Of a stretch of 64,000 nt of DNA, positions 62,525 to 64,000 are shown in pieces. Both the position numbers and the translations under genes were made by a program. Origin of the DNA: Sulfitobacter alexandrii (GTDB taxonomy: Bacteria > Pseudomonadota > Alphaproteobacteria > Rhodobacterales > Rhodobacteraceae); assembly GCF_001886735.1 (NCBI RefSeq), contig NZ_CP018076.1, positions 992,001-1,056,000 of the forward strand, read 5' to 3'. The notes under the pieces were generated by a model that was given only the letters and a program-made list of their open reading frames with translations, was not told the origin of the DNA and ran no database searches. Every line of letters begins with the position of its first letter. The stretch's first letter is position 1.

Positions 62525-62758
62525 GTGTTCGAACGTATTCAGAATTCTTCGAGGACCGCGCGCAACGTCGTGCTCGCCGTCGCGGCGTGCGGCGCGTTGG
62601 CCGCATGCGGTGACACCATTGGCGAACAGGCCCTTGGTGGCGGTGCCGTCGGCGCCGGCGCTGCGGCCGTCACCGGTGGCAGCCTGCTGCAGGGCGCGGC
62701 CATCGGCGCGGGTGCAAACCTCGCCTATTGCCAGCTCAACCCGGGCAAGTGCAACTGA
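62525..62758 (+). CDS. Glycine-zipper lipoprotein
   Basis: A 77-residue lipoprotein read from GTG 62525, where GGAACAGGCAA provides the ribosome site; the in-frame ATG at 62480 would add 15 Cys/Arg-rich residues. The signal ARNVVLAVAACGALAAC is followed by a glycine-zipper stretch (GGGAVGAGAAAVTGGSLLQG) and a conserved-looking Cys-containing end (YCQLNPGKCN). Such proteins sit in the outer membrane; function unknown. Confidence 0.75.
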   Translation: MFERIQNSSRTARNVVLAVAACGALAACGDTIGEQALGGGAVGAGAAAVTGGSLLQGAAIGAGANLAYCQLNPGKCN

Positions 62759-62875
62759 CGCTCACCTGACGCAACGCCGGCGCCCCTCGGGTGGCCGGCC
62801 CCGCTCAATCAGCCCCGCGCAGCATCCGCTGTCGCGGGGTTTCCGCGTTTTACCCAAGACCAAGAAGGACAGTGC

Positions 62876-64000
<1,125 letters not shown>

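Overview
This is a high-GC stretch of an alphaproteobacterial chromosome, almost certainly from the Rhodobacteraceae (Roseobacter group). The evidence is the gene content and order: a betICBA choline-to-betaine operon, a PccR-type short-chain acyl-CoA regulator with TTTGCAAA sites beside pccB, a pccB to pccA stretch filled with small lipoprotein genes, gatCA, a DUF2927-TelA-XpaC cluster, and dense coding with many 1 to 4 base start/stop overlaps. Both window edges cut genes: a CocE/NonD hydrolase on the left and pccA on the right. I found no tRNA, CRISPR array, transposase or prophage.

Layout. Positions 1-1735 hold the truncated hydrolase, divergent from a four-gene surface-adhesin cassette (2048-10648): a BapA-like protein of Ig-type repeats followed by its own type I secretion system (TolC-like, ABC and HlyD subunits). 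Positions 10673-15669 are a minus-strand block: dtd, a nitroreductase, a zinc-ribbon membrane protein, three tandem cytochrome b561-like genes and an SPFH/GYF protein. An AT-rich solitary GmrSD/DUF262 nuclease gene (15906-17600) interrupts the otherwise GC-rich chromosome. It is followed by a minus-strand DUF2927-TelA-XpaC-small membrane protein cluster and rluB, then tadA, two unknown membrane proteins, an UPF0173 hydrolase, gatCA, an excalibur lipoprotein and ampD.

The RNase P RNA gene (28044-28465) and rpmG (L33) come next. A Bax-inhibitor-like protein, an XRE regulator with a dyad-rich upstream region, a histidinol-phosphatase-type enzyme and a convergent pair of purine deaminases (8-oxoguanine and guanine) follow. 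Then come mgtE, 5-formyl-THF cyclo-ligase, a multi-pass membrane protein, a YmdB-type phosphoesterase and an SLC13/TrkA-C carrier. A striking protein built on GSDGTGK heptapeptides (42312-43808) lies between that carrier and a second SLC13/TrkA-C carrier.

After yebC there is a frameshifted argP-type regulator divergent from its expected target, the exporter gene argO/lysE. Next are a DMT permease, the bet operon with a strongly structured betB-betA spacer, a secreted thermonuclease, pccR, a Bcr/CflA-type MFS gene, pccB, a run of small genes and pccA.

Themes: osmoprotection (choline sulfate and choline to glycine betaine), propionyl-CoA assimilation, surface attachment, purine salvage and translation or RNA maintenance. 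The least explained items are the heptapeptide-repeat protein, the folded betB-betA spacer, a recurring intergenic GTATTT...AATGAAG element (four copies), a double palindrome behind rnpB, and the lone GmrSD-like gene.
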